The translations under genes and the position numbers were made by a program. Of a stretch of DNA of 64,000 nucleotides, positions 43,541 through 53,610 are shown one piece after another. The stretch is from Paenibacillus agricola. Lineage in GTDB: Bacteria; Bacillota; Bacilli; Paenibacillales; NBRC-103111. How positions within the stretch are numbered: position 1 is the stretch's first letter; the number at the start of each line of letters is the position of its first letter. Where the stretch lies: positions 558,001-622,000 of the forward strand of contig NZ_JAAOIW010000004.1 in assembly GCF_011440305.1 (NCBI RefSeq). Reading direction: 5' to 3'. The notes under the pieces were generated by a model. That model saw only the letters and a list, made by a program, of their open reading frames with translations. It was not told the origin of the DNA and searched no databases.

Positions 43541-43693
43541 TCACATAGGCTCCCATCACTATATTTTTTTCCTGTTATAGGTTATGTCATGAAGGTTGGA
43601 TTGGAATGTGTATATGCCTATAGTCAATTTAATGATATAATACGTTCATTGTTCACGTTAACATAAACTTATATTGCGGGAGGTTCCAATCTT

Positions 43694-44974
43694 ATGGCCA
43701 TTCAATCTAAAGAAGAACTCATTACTTTTGTAAAGGAAACGGTTACGAATACCCAGGTTACCGACATTCACACGCACTTGTTCGCAGAATCCTTTGGCGA
43801 CTTGCTGTTATGGGGCGTAGACGATTTATTGACCTACCATTATCTGGTAGCCGAAACGTTCCGCTTCAGTCCTAACCTGTCCTATGAAGCCTTCTGGGCA
43901 ATGGGTAAGCAGGAGCAGGCCGATTTGATTTGGCAAACCCTGTTTATTGACCACTCCCCATACAGCGAAGCTTGCCGTGGTGTTGTAACCGTTTTAAATC
44001 GGCTTGGTTTTGATCTAAGCACTCGCGATCTGGCAACTTACCGCGAATATTACAAAGGCGTTAGCGCGCAGGATTATATCTCACGCATTTTAGAGCTCGC
44101 CAAGGTCAAAACCGTTGTCATGACTAACGATCCCTTTGATAGCTTCGAGCGGGAGAAATGGGCGCAGAACCATCCCCAAGATCCGAGGTTTCTGGCGGCT
44201 TTACGGATTGATCCTTTGCTTAATGCTTGGGATACAAGCTGGAGCAGGCTGGCGGAGCAAGGCTATAAGGTTACGGCCGATTTGTCCGAGACAACCCTAT
44301 CCGAAATACGCCGCTTCCTGAAGGATTGGATCGCAAGGATAAATCCTCTATATATGGCAGTTTCGCTGCCGAATGATTTTGCTTATCCGGAGGATTCGGC
44401 GCGAGTACGCATTATTGATGAGTGCATCGTCCCAGTCGCCCGGGAAGTCGACATTCCTTTTGCCATGATGATTGGTGTGAAACGCCAGGTGAATCCTTCG
44501 TTGCAAAGCGCTGGAGACAGCTTAGGCAAAAGCGATATCGGTACTGTCGAGCGCATTGTCAGCAAGTATCAAGATGTCAAGTTTCTCGTGACAATGCTGT
44601 CCCGTGAAAACCAGCATGAGCTTGCCGTCACCGCGCGAAAAAACCGCAACCTGTTGATCTTCGGCTGCTGGTGGTTCCTGAACAATCCGAGCCTGATCGA
44701 GGAAATTACGCGGATGCGCTTTGAACTACTGGGCGGCAGCATGATTCCGCAGCATTCCGATTGCCGCATACTCGACCAATTGCTCTACAAATGGGACCAT
44801 TCCCGTGAAATTATCGCCAAGGTGTTAAGCGAAAAATATGTGGATCTATTCTCAGCAGGCTGGCGCCTGGAAGAGGAAGAAATTCGCCGTGATGTCGACG
44901 ATTTGCTCGGAGGCACGTTCTGGAAATTCCTCGGCAAGCCGGATCCAATGGTGATAGCCAGCGTAGGTAAATAA
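43694..44974 (+). CDS. uronate isomerase, Bh0493-type
   Basis: 426 aa amidohydrolase-superfamily enzyme. It follows the pattern of the divergent uronate isomerase Bh0493 of Bacillus halodurans (TDIHTHLF metal-binding HxH, WGVDDLLTYHYLVAE, RGVVTVLNRLGFDLSTRDL, VMTNDPFD, FAMMIGVKRQVNP, FLVTMLSRENQHELAVTARK, GCWWFLNNP, IPQHSDCRILDQL), which interconverts glucuronate/galacturonate with their keto forms. GGGAGG lies upstream of the ATG. No other uronate genes are adjacent, so its pathway partners must be elsewhere. Followed by two tandem terminators. Confidence 0.9.
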   Translation: MAIQSKEELITFVKETVTNTQVTDIHTHLFAESFGDLLLWGVDDLLTYHYLVAETFRFSPNLSYEAFWAMGKQEQADLIWQTLFIDHSPYSEACRGVVTVLNRLGFDLSTRDLATYREYYKGVSAQDYISRILELAKVKTVVMTNDPFDSFEREKWAQNHPQDPRFLAALRIDPLLNAWDTSWSRLAEQGYKVTADLSETTLSEIRRFLKDWIARINPLYMAVSLPNDFAYPEDSARVRIIDECIVPVAREVDIPFAMMIGVKRQVNPSLQSAGDSLGKSDIGTVERIVSKYQDVKFLVTMLSRENQHELAVTARKNRNLLIFGCWWFLNNPSLIEEITRMRFELLGGSMIPQHSDCRILDQLLYKWDHSREIIAKVLSEKYVDLFSAGWRLEEEEIRRDVDDLLGGTFWKFLGKPDPMVIASVGK

Positions 44975-44996
44975 AGGTTCTAAACTACAAGGAAAT

Positions 44997-45056
44997 CCTC
45001 CCGCTTTTTCCGCTTAAATATAGATATATGCGTGGAGGAATTATCGGGAGGTTTTT
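44997..45056 (+). terminator. first terminator after the uronate isomerase gene
   Basis: CCTCCCG (44997-45003) pairs with CGGGAGG (45045-45051), enclosing a smaller CCGC/GCG helix, followed by TTTTT. Confidence 0.65.
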
Positions 45057-45069
45057 CCAATTCATATTC

Positions 45070-45107
45070 ATCCCCCTTACTTTGATGACAAAGTGGGGGA
45101 TTTTTTT
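45070..45107 (+). terminator. second terminator after the uronate isomerase gene
   Basis: ATCCCCC-TT-ACTTTG-ATGA-CAAAGT-GGGGGAT followed by six further T. A strong intrinsic terminator, only 15 bases after the first. Confidence 0.93.
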
Positions 45108-45188
45108 ATTTCGAATCCACCTATCAAAAAAGACACTCCCTGAGGAGCGCCCTTCTACTATAATTTTCGTTGTTGCCAAGGCCATGTT

Positions 45189-48146
45189 TTACTTAACCTC
45201 GGCGTTTTTGACCGCCAATTCGTCAACAGGAAGGACGGCTCCATTATGGATGGAAAGTATCCGATCGATGATCGTTACAGCTTGCGCTCGTGTTGTCGTT
45301 GCTTGAGGCGCCAGCTCTCCGTTATTCAAGCCTTGCAGGATCCCTTTTTTTACAGCTGACAGCATCGCATCGGGATCATTGCTTATTGAAGCCGCGGTTT
45401 GCACATCTTTATTCGTAGCTCGAACGGAAATTCTGGCAAGCTCCAAACGGGTTATGGGTGCATCCCAGTCCACCATCGTTTCCAATGTCCCATAATAGCC
45501 CGATCTTACAAGCGCATCCACATAAGGCTGGTACCACAACAGCCCTTCAGTCGCTTGCGCTACTGGAAGATTTACGGCCACAGCCACCAGCTTGGCAAAT
45601 TCAGCTCGAGTCACTGTAGCCTCCGGCTTGAAGGTACCATCGGGATATCCGTCTGTGTACCCTTTTTCGATTGCCGATGCAATCATAGAAGCTGCCCAGT
45701 GGCCACTTGTATCACCAAATCCGCTTGTAAAACCAGCGATACTAGTCGGGATATTACGGTTTTTGTAAGTACCATCCCCTAGCTGGCCAGTCGTATTGCC
45801 TCCCCAAGTCCAAACCGTTCCATCCGCCGACATCGCCACCGAATGTGCGCTTCCTGCCGCAACCGTCTCGGCTCCACGGATTCCCTGCGCTTGGACGGGC
45901 AGCTTCCGATTCTGCTCCGTATTGTCTCCTAGCTGGCCAAATGCATTGAGCCCCCAAGCCCATACGGTTCCATCTTTTTTTACTGCCAGGGAGTGGTAGC
46001 TGCCTCCCGCAATCGCTTTTACATCATACACCCCGCCAAGCTGCAAAGGAGTTAGCCGGTTAGTGGTAGAATCGTCGCCAATTTGGCCGAATCCGTTGTA
46101 GCCCCAAGCCCATACGGTTCCATCTGATTTCAATGCAAGCGAATGGTTGCGTCCTGCCGCGATTGCCTTGATATCGCTTATACCTATAAGCTGAACCGCT
46201 GTACGCCTTACAGATAATGTACCATCGCCAATTTGCCCGTTGATATTATCTCCCCATGCCCAAACGCTACCATCACTGGCTAAAGCTAAAGCATGGTTGT
46301 AGCCTGCTGCGATTGCTTGGATCCTCTTCAGTCCAGGGATTTCTACGGGCTTTGTGCTTGGATTGGAGGTTCCATCCCCTAATGTACCAAATGTATTGTC
46401 ACCCAAAGCCCACACGGTTCCATCCTTCTTTAAGGCAAGGGTAAACGAATTTCCGGCTGCAATATCCGTTACATTGTCTAAGAGCAGGGCAGCCGAAGGT
46501 GCGTTCTTATTGGCAGACCCATTGTCGGCTAGCTGGCCGTTAAGGTTTAAGCCCCAGCTCCATACCGTACCATCCGCCTTTAGCGCCAAAGCGTGTCCGG
46601 TACCCGAGGCCAAAGTCGTAATCGTTCCTATTCCTTCAACAGCATTAGGATTATTCATATTGCCAATTTTCCCTAAACCCAGCTGCCCGAAAGTGTTCTC
46701 TCCCCAGCTCCAAAGCTTATTGTTTTTCAAAACCATCGTGAAGCTGTCGCCTGAGACAAGCTTCCTTGACTGCGTGTTTCCGACAAAGCTAGGGACGGAT
46801 GGATCGAGAGCCTGTACACTTAGAAAAAAGCGCGGCACCAATGCCGGTAAAATACGGCTTGTAGCTGCTCCATCGCCCAGCTGGCCTAAGGTGCTGTTGC
46901 CCCAAGCCCAGACCGTACCATCTGCCTTCACTGCCATAGAATGGAAAAGTCCAGCGCCGATCGAGGCTACATTCCGTAGGCCTTCGACCTTGACATTCAC
47001 TTCACTGTTCTTATAATCGCCTGTCCCTAGCTGGCCATAGTTATTAAGCCCCCAGGTGCTGACTAAACCATCCTTATGCAGGGCCATCGCATGGGAGTTC
47101 CCAGCGGCAATGCTGACCGCATCATTGATCCCAATTACAGCAGCGGCAAAATTTCTATCTGTTTTATTGCCGTTTCCAAGCTGTCCAGACGCATTATAGC
47201 CCCAAGTATATACATAGCCGTCATCCTTCAAGCTGACAGAGAAGTTGCCTCCGGCAGCAATCTTGACGGTATCGTGGGTAAAATTAACAAGGGTTGGACG
47301 ACTAACCTTATCGTTCGAGCCTATGTCCCCTACCTGGCCATAGCTATTATCTCCCCATGCTGTGACCAATTGGTTATCCAGCAACACCAGTACATGGTTA
47401 GAGCCTGAAGAGATGGCCCTGACATTGATCGGATACGATAGCTGTTCAGGCTTCAATTTGTTATCAAAGTTTGAATTCCCCAATTGGCCATACGTATTAT
47501 CTCCCCATGTGATGACTGTCCCATCTTTCTTCAACACAACCGAATGGTTGCTTCCCGCAGAGATGGCAATAATATCACTTAAATCTTCAATCTGGAAAGG
47601 AACCAAACTATCATTCAAGGTTCCGTCTCCTAATTGCCCCGCGTTATTTTGACCCCAAGCCCAGACCGTACCGTCTTTACGTAGCGCAAGGGTGTGGTTC
47701 ATCCCCGCAGATATGGCCGTAATATCGAATAATTCCTTTACCTGAGTAGGGATATAACGTGAAACACCCGCACCTGTTCCTAGCTTACCGTGAAGGCTAT
47801 CGCCCCATGTCCAAACGGAGCCATCGCTTTTGAGAGCTACCGTATGGCTTAATCCGCCTGTAATTTGCGCATCTCCCAGCGAAGCGATGGCCGTTCCCGT
47901 CTGTGAGGACGTACCTGTACCAGCAGAAGGCAGAGCTTCAGAAGGGTTTCGGGGGTCTCCACTTGTCGCGGCTAAATCAGCAGCATAGGCGGTGGCCGTA
48001 TAGGCAACGCTAGATAAGGTCAAGCCTTGAACCAAGAGTATGCCTACAAGAGCATATGTGAGCCACCGTTTAAGCGGTTGCTTACGAGGTAAGTTCTCTG
48101 CCTCTGCAAAAACGGTAGGCTTATGTTTATAACGGTTTCGAACCAT
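45189..48146 (-). CDS. secreted RCC1-repeat protein with three SLH domains
   Basis: 985 aa surface protein. Signal peptide/anchor near residues 27-55, then fourteen RCC1-type repeats, each built on AAGxxHSLALKxDGTVWAWGxNxxGQLG, then three S-layer homology domains from about residue 804 (FGDTSGHWAASMI, GYTDGYPDGTFKPEATVTRAEF, TTTRAQAVTIIDRIL). I counted seven repeats, an odd stretch near 440 (RFFLSVQALDPSVPSFVGN), then seven more, suggesting two seven-bladed propellers. SLH domains should tether it to pyruvylated wall polymer. Ligand unknown. GGAGGAG precedes the ATG; a weak CTCC/GGAG hairpin with T-run follows the stop. Single-gene unit. Confidence 0.93.
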   Translation of the reverse strand: MVRNRYKHKPTVFAEAENLPRKQPLKRWLTYALVGILLVQGLTLSSVAYTATAYAADLAATSGDPRNPSEALPSAGTGTSSQTGTAIASLGDAQITGGLSHTVALKSDGSVWTWGDSLHGKLGTGAGVSRYIPTQVKELFDITAISAGMNHTLALRKDGTVWAWGQNNAGQLGDGTLNDSLVPFQIEDLSDIIAISAGSNHSVVLKKDGTVITWGDNTYGQLGNSNFDNKLKPEQLSYPINVRAISSGSNHVLVLLDNQLVTAWGDNSYGQVGDIGSNDKVSRPTLVNFTHDTVKIAAGGNFSVSLKDDGYVYTWGYNASGQLGNGNKTDRNFAAAVIGINDAVSIAAGNSHAMALHKDGLVSTWGLNNYGQLGTGDYKNSEVNVKVEGLRNVASIGAGLFHSMAVKADGTVWAWGNSTLGQLGDGAATSRILPALVPRFFLSVQALDPSVPSFVGNTQSRKLVSGDSFTMVLKNNKLWSWGENTFGQLGLGKIGNMNNPNAVEGIGTITTLASGTGHALALKADGTVWSWGLNLNGQLADNGSANKNAPSAALLLDNVTDIAAGNSFTLALKKDGTVWALGDNTFGTLGDGTSNPSTKPVEIPGLKRIQAIAAGYNHALALASDGSVWAWGDNINGQIGDGTLSVRRTAVQLIGISDIKAIAAGRNHSLALKSDGTVWAWGYNGFGQIGDDSTTNRLTPLQLGGVYDVKAIAGGSYHSLAVKKDGTVWAWGLNAFGQLGDNTEQNRKLPVQAQGIRGAETVAAGSAHSVAMSADGTVWTWGGNTTGQLGDGTYKNRNIPTSIAGFTSGFGDTSGHWAASMIASAIEKGYTDGYPDGTFKPEATVTRAEFAKLVAVAVNLPVAQATEGLLWYQPYVDALVRSGYYGTLETMVDWDAPITRLELARISVRATNKDVQTAASISNDPDAMLSAVKKGILQGLNNGELAPQATTTRAQAVTIIDRILSIHNGAVLPVDELAVKNAEVK

Positions 48147-48206
48147 TGTCCAATCTCCTCCATTATGAAATGTGCGGTTATCCCCTGCTAAGCTTAGCTG
48201 TTCCCT

Positions 48207-51200
48207 TTATTTGGCTGGCAGGGCTGGAGGGGCTGGAGGAGCTTGCCGCTTCCATTTGCTCCGAAAGAAATCCATCATGCCGTCCATCAGTGTATAAACG
48301 ACAGGGACAAGCAACAGTGTAACCATAGTGGAAATGGTTAATCCGAAGGCTACTACGGTCGCCATCGAGGCTTGCGATTCCGCTCCTTCACCAAAGCCAA
48401 TAACAAGCGGCACCATAGCAAGAACTGTTGTTGCCGTTGTCATCAGGATAGGCCGCAAGCGGATTCTCGCCGCTTCGATTAAGGCATCATAAAGTGTATA
48501 ACCCCGCTTGCGTAGCTGGTTCGTGTAGTCAACTAACACAATGGCATTATTTACCACGATCCCAATGAGCATGATCATCCCCATAATCGAGTTCATATTG
48601 ATCGTCCGATTGGTTAAATACAAACCGAGAATCGCGCCAATAAAGGTTGGAGGCAAGGAGAACATAATAATGAAAGGTCCATACAAGGATTCAAACTGCG
48701 CAGCCATAACCATGTAAACCAACACAATCGATAAGAGCAGCATTACATATAAGCTATTAAACGTGCTGTTGGCATCGGCTTGCGAGCCTAATGAAATTGC
48801 ATAACCATCCGGCGGCTGAATCGTATCCAACCGTTGCTGCACAAGAAGCGATACATCCCCAACCGGCGCCCCTGTTACAAAGGCCTGAACTGTTGTCAAG
48901 CGCTGCTGGTTAATATGCCTAATTTGAGAAGGCCCCGAGGCAGGAACGACTTTGGCAATAGCACTTAACGGAATTTGTGTTCCTGTCGTTGTCGTTAATA
49001 CGATTTGATTCAGGTTTTCCAAATTGTTCGTAAATTCTGTCGGATATTTCACGAGCACCGCGATTTGTGTATCTCCTGTTTTGAAATTGGTGGCGACCGC
49101 CCCTTGGTACGCTGTACGCAAGGAGGTCATAACCTCTCTAGTGGAGATACCATAATACGTTGCCGCATCACGGTCAATCGTCATTTCATACGCAGGAATC
49201 GTACGTTCCAACGTGTTCTGTACATTCCTTAAGGTTGGGATTGCCCGCAGCTCCTCTGCAACCATATCCCCAAGCTTACTAAGTACAGCCATATCCGGTC
49301 CATTGAGATTAACTTGAATATCGGCACCACCTCCGCCGCCAATACCTGGCAGACGAACGGAAGAACGAGCGTTAACCGAAATTTGTGCGCCTGGATTACC
49401 AGCAGTCAAGGTACGAATCTGCTCAACAACCTGTTCAGTCTTTAATTGCCGCTCGGCAATAGGCTTTAAGGTGATTGATATATTCGCCGAATTGGTGGAC
49501 GCACTTTGGAAGGCGCCGCCGCCTGCACTGCCGACGTTCGTAAAGATGGAATCAATATCTGGAATGTCTTTAATCAATGTCTCGACCTTAGTCGCTAGTG
49601 CATTCGTAATTTCAAATTTCGTCCCTTGTGCCAATGAAATATTAACGAACAGCTGCCCTTCATCTGTCCGGGGAGTCAGCTCCGACCCGACAAATTTGGT
49701 CAAATATACACTGCCCCCGAGCATACTAACGGTGACAAGCAAAATGACCCAACGATGTCCTAGTGACCATCGAAGCACGTTTGCATACAAATTGGTAAAC
49801 CGGTTCATCCCTCTACCAAACCAAACAGCCGGGTTGTAGGAGCGCCCCTTGGGCAATTCTTCCTCATGGCCTTTCTTTAAAAGCTTAGCTGCAAGCATCG
49901 GTACTAGCGTAATAGCTGCAATCAGTGCAGCAATATGCGAGAAGCTAACTGTAAGAGCCATTGGAGCAAAAAAGTTTTTGATAACCCCTGTAATAAAAAT
50001 AGTTGGGGCAAAAACAGCGATTTGCGCTAAAGCCGAAGCTAATACGGCAGTCCCAACCTCTGCGGTTCCTTGTTTGGCTGCTTCTATAGGCGAGAGTCCT
50101 TCCGCTTTTTTACGGTAGATGCTCTCTAGTACAACGACAGCAAAGTCAACCAGCGACCCGAGACCAAGCGCTAAACCACCTAGCGTAATCGTATTGATCG
50201 TTTGATGCGAGAAATACATCATACTGAATGTACTAATAATCGAAATGGGAATAACGACACCAATAATTAGGGTAGCTCTTATACTGTTCAAAAATAACAT
50301 TAATATAATGACAGAAAAAATAGCGCCTAAAAGCGTATGCTCAATAACGGTATTAATCGAGCTGCTAATAAATTTGGAAGAATCGTTTAGGATGCCTAGC
50401 TTTACTCCATCTGGAAGCTTGGTTTGCAGCTCTTCCATCGCATTACGGATATTTTTGGCAACGGCGACGGTATTACCGTCCGATTGTTTAAGTATAGATA
50501 GCCCCACGCTTTGCTCGCCATTACGCCGCGAATCAAAGGTTACGTCTTGATATGTATCAATAATTTGTCCTAGCTCGCCAAGTGCAATCGATTGCCCTCG
50601 GCCTAATGTGACACGAACCATTTCAATTTCGCTGACGGATTTGAACTCGCCGGCAATGCTTAAAGGGACAAGCTGCTCGCCTTTATAGACAAACCCAACA
50701 TCTGTTGATTGGTTGTCGTTGCTTAGTGCTGAGGTGACTTGGTTAAAGGTCAGCCCAAATTGAGTGAGCTTGTTTTGATCCAGCAATAATTGAATTTGTC
50801 GGGTGCGTCCGCCGGAAACTCCTACGGAGGCTACCCCGTCAGCTCGTTGGACTGCAGGGCTTACAATGTTATCTGCCAAATCCCGCAAAGTGACGAGATC
50901 CACGCTATTGCCATAAAGCGCGATACTCATTATCGGTTGGCTGTTCGGATCCGAGCGTGATACCACAGGAGCATCGGCATCAGTAGGCAGCGACCTTCTG
51001 ACCCGATCCAGCCGATCCCTCATTGTTAATGTAGCGTCGCTAATATCGGTTCCAAAATTAAACTGCACCGTGACATTACTGCCGCCCGTTCGAGAGGTTG
51101 AGGTGACGGACGACACATTGGCAATGGTGGCCATCGAGGCCTCTATTCGCTTCGTTACTTGTGTTTCTACCTGCCCAGGGGAAGCCCCCGCCCAGTTCAC

Positions 51201-51344
51201 TGAAACCGTAGCCGTCGGAATATCCATATTGGGATATAAATCCACCGGAAGGAGCGGCGCTGCGATTGAGCCGACGATGACCATCGCGATCATCAGCATC
51301 GTAATCGTAACGGGTCTGTTAACTGAGAAATTGGCTAAATTCAC
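48207..51344 (-). CDS. RND family efflux permease (SwrC/HAE1-like)
   Basis: 1045 aa inner-membrane proton-driven efflux pump with the usual twelve helices and two large outer loops. Seen: NFSVNRPVTITMLMIAMVIVG at the N-terminus, GLALGLGSLVDFAVVVLESI (helix 4 Asp of the proton relay), and near the C-terminus FSLPPTFIGAILGLYL and GIVVNNAIVLVDYTNQLRKRG. Closest in style to SwrC of Bacillus, which exports surfactin; the substrate here is unknown. Four-base overlap with the adaptor gene upstream. C-terminus ends in a Pro/Ala-rich tail. Confidence 0.95.
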   Translation of the reverse strand: MNLANFSVNRPVTITMLMIAMVIVGSIAAPLLPVDLYPNMDIPTATVSVNWAGASPGQVETQVTKRIEASMATIANVSSVTSTSRTGGSNVTVQFNFGTDISDATLTMRDRLDRVRRSLPTDADAPVVSRSDPNSQPIMSIALYGNSVDLVTLRDLADNIVSPAVQRADGVASVGVSGGRTRQIQLLLDQNKLTQFGLTFNQVTSALSNDNQSTDVGFVYKGEQLVPLSIAGEFKSVSEIEMVRVTLGRGQSIALGELGQIIDTYQDVTFDSRRNGEQSVGLSILKQSDGNTVAVAKNIRNAMEELQTKLPDGVKLGILNDSSKFISSSINTVIEHTLLGAIFSVIILMLFLNSIRATLIIGVVIPISIISTFSMMYFSHQTINTITLGGLALGLGSLVDFAVVVLESIYRKKAEGLSPIEAAKQGTAEVGTAVLASALAQIAVFAPTIFITGVIKNFFAPMALTVSFSHIAALIAAITLVPMLAAKLLKKGHEEELPKGRSYNPAVWFGRGMNRFTNLYANVLRWSLGHRWVILLVTVSMLGGSVYLTKFVGSELTPRTDEGQLFVNISLAQGTKFEITNALATKVETLIKDIPDIDSIFTNVGSAGGGAFQSASTNSANISITLKPIAERQLKTEQVVEQIRTLTAGNPGAQISVNARSSVRLPGIGGGGGADIQVNLNGPDMAVLSKLGDMVAEELRAIPTLRNVQNTLERTIPAYEMTIDRDAATYYGISTREVMTSLRTAYQGAVATNFKTGDTQIAVLVKYPTEFTNNLENLNQIVLTTTTGTQIPLSAIAKVVPASGPSQIRHINQQRLTTVQAFVTGAPVGDVSLLVQQRLDTIQPPDGYAISLGSQADANSTFNSLYVMLLLSIVLVYMVMAAQFESLYGPFIIMFSLPPTFIGAILGLYLTNRTINMNSIMGMIMLIGIVVNNAIVLVDYTNQLRKRGYTLYDALIEAARIRLRPILMTTATTVLAMVPLVIGFGEGAESQASMATVVAFGLTISTMVTLLLVPVVYTLMDGMMDFFRSKWKRQAPPAPPALPAK

Positions 51345-53431
51345 TGACCGCCACCCGCTCTCCCTGTTTGGCCGGGTGCTGTTCCGGCAGGATTAGCAGG
51401 AGTTGATGCTGGCGCATTTGACGGCGCCGTGCCGCCAGGCTGTGCACCCTGCTGCTGTGCGCCAGCTCCGCCTTGGCCACCTTGCTGCTGGCGTTGGGCG
51501 CCTTGTCCGGCACCTTGCTGCCCGGCACCTTGCGGCTTCTGAGCATCCTGCCCAGGCTTTACAATCTGTACAGCCGCTTTATCCGAAAGCAGCTCCTGTC
51601 CTTTAACAACCAGCTCATCACCTTCGACTAAACCGCTGGTAATTTCGAAGAGGGCGCTCGTCAAGCTTCCGACCTTAACCGTAACTTTTTTGGCTTTGCC
51701 ATCCACTACGACGAATGCCGCCGAGCCACTTGGCTGGCTAAGAACAGCGTCAGCAGGAACCATTACGGCTTTGCGCCCTTCGGTCTTCAAGCTGGATGTG
51801 GCAAACATACCAGGCAGCAGCTCTTTATTAGGATCATCCACTTTAATATCGACACTATATGCCTTAGTAACTGGATCAAGTAATGGCTTGATCACCGATA
51901 CCGTGCCATTGAAGGTTTTATTTAAGGTAGGAATGGTAACCTTCATTTCCATACCGACTTTAATTTTTCCGATATTGGCTTCGGAAATATTAACAGTTGC
52001 TTGCGTAGGATCGAGTGCAGCAATCGAAAGTATAGCAGCTTGTGTGCCTGCGTTTTGTCCAACTGGAACACTGATCACCGTGACAACTCCATCAACTGGA
52101 GAGGAAAGCACTCCATCCTGAAGCTGCTCACTAAGAATTCTCAGATTGGCTTGTGCTTGCTCGTATTGGGCATTGGATATCGTTATCGCATCTGTGGATA
52201 GCGCGGTTTGTAAAGCTTGCTCGGACTGGGCTACCTGGGCTTTGGTTACATTCAAATTCGTATCCTGAGCCGCTAACGTATTGGTATAGGAGAGCTGGTC
52301 CTTTTGTAAGCTTTGTTGGTTGGTATCCAATATAACGGATAACGTGTTTTGTGCATTCGCTAAAGCTATCGTATCCCGATTTAAGGTTTCTTGAGCAATT
52401 TGGATCGTTTGCGAGCTTTGGGCAGCCGCTAAGTCTCCTTGTGCCTTTAACAAGGAAGCTGTTGCCGAACTGAGCGAATTGGGCGTTGTTTGTTTCGCTT
52501 GTTCTAATTGCATCTGTGCAGTTTGAACCTTTTGCAAAGCAGCATCCAGAGCTGTTTGATTCCCTGCCGATGCCTGAACGTTGTTATAACCCACAAGCGC
52601 TTGCTGCAATGCAAGCTGCAACGATTCCAGGGAGTTGTTAGAGCTAACCTGTGAGGTCTGTGTCGTATCCTGCTGGGCATTTAATGTATTTTGAGCGTTA
52701 GTTAAAGTAGTATTGTAAGTATTTTGCACATTATTTAAGTTCTGTTGGGAAATAGCTACCTGCTGCTTGGCATTGGAAATTGAGTTTTGCTGATCACTAA
52801 TGGCTTTATTGTAATTAGCCTGGGAAAGAGCAAGCTGCTGTTTGGCTGTAGTAATCGTATTTTGTTGATCTGTAATCGCCTTATCTAAGTTAGCGCGTTG
52901 GATGTTTAATTGTTTCTCCGCTGTAATGGCACTATTCGTTTGGTCATTGGCAGTGCGCTGTAGCTGAGCAGCACTGACGGCAAGTGCAGTTTCGGATTGG
53001 GCAATTTGCTGCTGTAAGGTACTGGTATCAATTCTGGCCAAAACCTGCCCGGTTTTAACCCGGTCTCCAGCTTTAACCATAAGCTCCGTTACTCTGCCAC
53101 TCACACGGGAGGATATATTGGTTGTATAAATCGGTGTAATCGATCCGGTAAAAACCTGGCCGCCGCCGACCTCTGCCATCGTCACTAATTGAGTCTCTAC
53201 TGGAAACTGTCTAGCTGCTGCTGAGCCTGGGCGCTGCTGGCCGCCTGCTCCTGGTGCAGTTGTGGCTGCTGGTGGTGTTCCTCCTGGTGCAGCAGGCTGT
53301 GCGGCCTGCGAGCTCTGTAATCCAAATCCACCCCAGCCTATAAAAGAGCTTCCTACAACAGTGATTACCGCAATGATAGCGATGGCGGTAATTACCCATT
53401 TTTTCGATACATTCTGGATCCACCTGATCAT
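51341..53431 (-). CDS. RND/HlyD-type efflux adaptor subunit
   Basis: About 696 aa, long for the family. One membrane anchor near residues 15-35, biotinyl-lipoyl half-motif (VSGRVTELMVKAGDRVKTGQVLARI) near 110, then an extended Gln/Asn-rich helical hairpin of roughly 280 residues with repeats such as DQQNSISNAKQQ, a second half-motif (SSPVDGVVTVISVPVGQNAG), beta-barrel, and a low-complexity Gly/Gln/Ala tail. It couples the RND pump to the wall side. ATG at 53431 has GGAGGT six bases upstream; the ATG at 53437 is too close. First gene of a two-gene operon. Confidence 0.93.
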   Translation of the reverse strand: MIRWIQNVSKKWVITAIAIIAVITVVGSSFIGWGGFGLQSSQAAQPAAPGGTPPAATTAPGAGGQQRPGSAAARQFPVETQLVTMAEVGGGQVFTGSITPIYTTNISSRVSGRVTELMVKAGDRVKTGQVLARIDTSTLQQQIAQSETALAVSAAQLQRTANDQTNSAITAEKQLNIQRANLDKAITDQQNTITTAKQQLALSQANYNKAISDQQNSISNAKQQVAISQQNLNNVQNTYNTTLTNAQNTLNAQQDTTQTSQVSSNNSLESLQLALQQALVGYNNVQASAGNQTALDAALQKVQTAQMQLEQAKQTTPNSLSSATASLLKAQGDLAAAQSSQTIQIAQETLNRDTIALANAQNTLSVILDTNQQSLQKDQLSYTNTLAAQDTNLNVTKAQVAQSEQALQTALSTDAITISNAQYEQAQANLRILSEQLQDGVLSSPVDGVVTVISVPVGQNAGTQAAILSIAALDPTQATVNISEANIGKIKVGMEMKVTIPTLNKTFNGTVSVIKPLLDPVTKAYSVDIKVDDPNKELLPGMFATSSLKTEGRKAVMVPADAVLSQPSGSAAFVVVDGKAKKVTVKVGSLTSALFEITSGLVEGDELVVKGQELLSDKAAVQIVKPGQDAQKPQGAGQQGAGQGAQRQQQGGQGGAGAQQQGAQPGGTAPSNAPASTPANPAGTAPGQTGRAGGGQ

Positions 53432-53587
53432 TTCCATACCTCCATGTATTCCGGATGCTTAGTGCGAATGCTCCAGTATATCATCAAGTTAGCCTAAATT
53501 CATGAATAAACAATGATTGAATTGTAAAAAAGATGTGAATGTAATGCACTTTTTAGTACTTTTGGATGATAAATGCACATAAAGAAA

Positions 53588-53609
53588 AAGGATCCTTTGC
53601 AGGATCCTT
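53588..53609 (-). terminator. hairpin upstream of the RND operon
   Basis: AAGGATCCT-GCAA-AGGATCCTT followed on the minus strand by TTTCTTT. It ends a transcript that would come from 53620-53820, about 150 bases before the adaptor gene. Confidence 0.75.
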
Positions 53610-53610
53610 C

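Noticed and set aside
46354-47016. 220-codon plus-strand frame inside the RCC1 gene
   Set aside because: Antisense shadow of the repeated RCC1 coding units; its own product is repetitive in the same register and has no recognisable fold.
45735-47850. Regular spaced repeats resembling a CRISPR or tandem DNA repeat
   Set aside because: The period is that of the roughly 50-residue RCC1 protein repeat, copies differ at synonymous sites, and there are no identical repeats with unique spacers.
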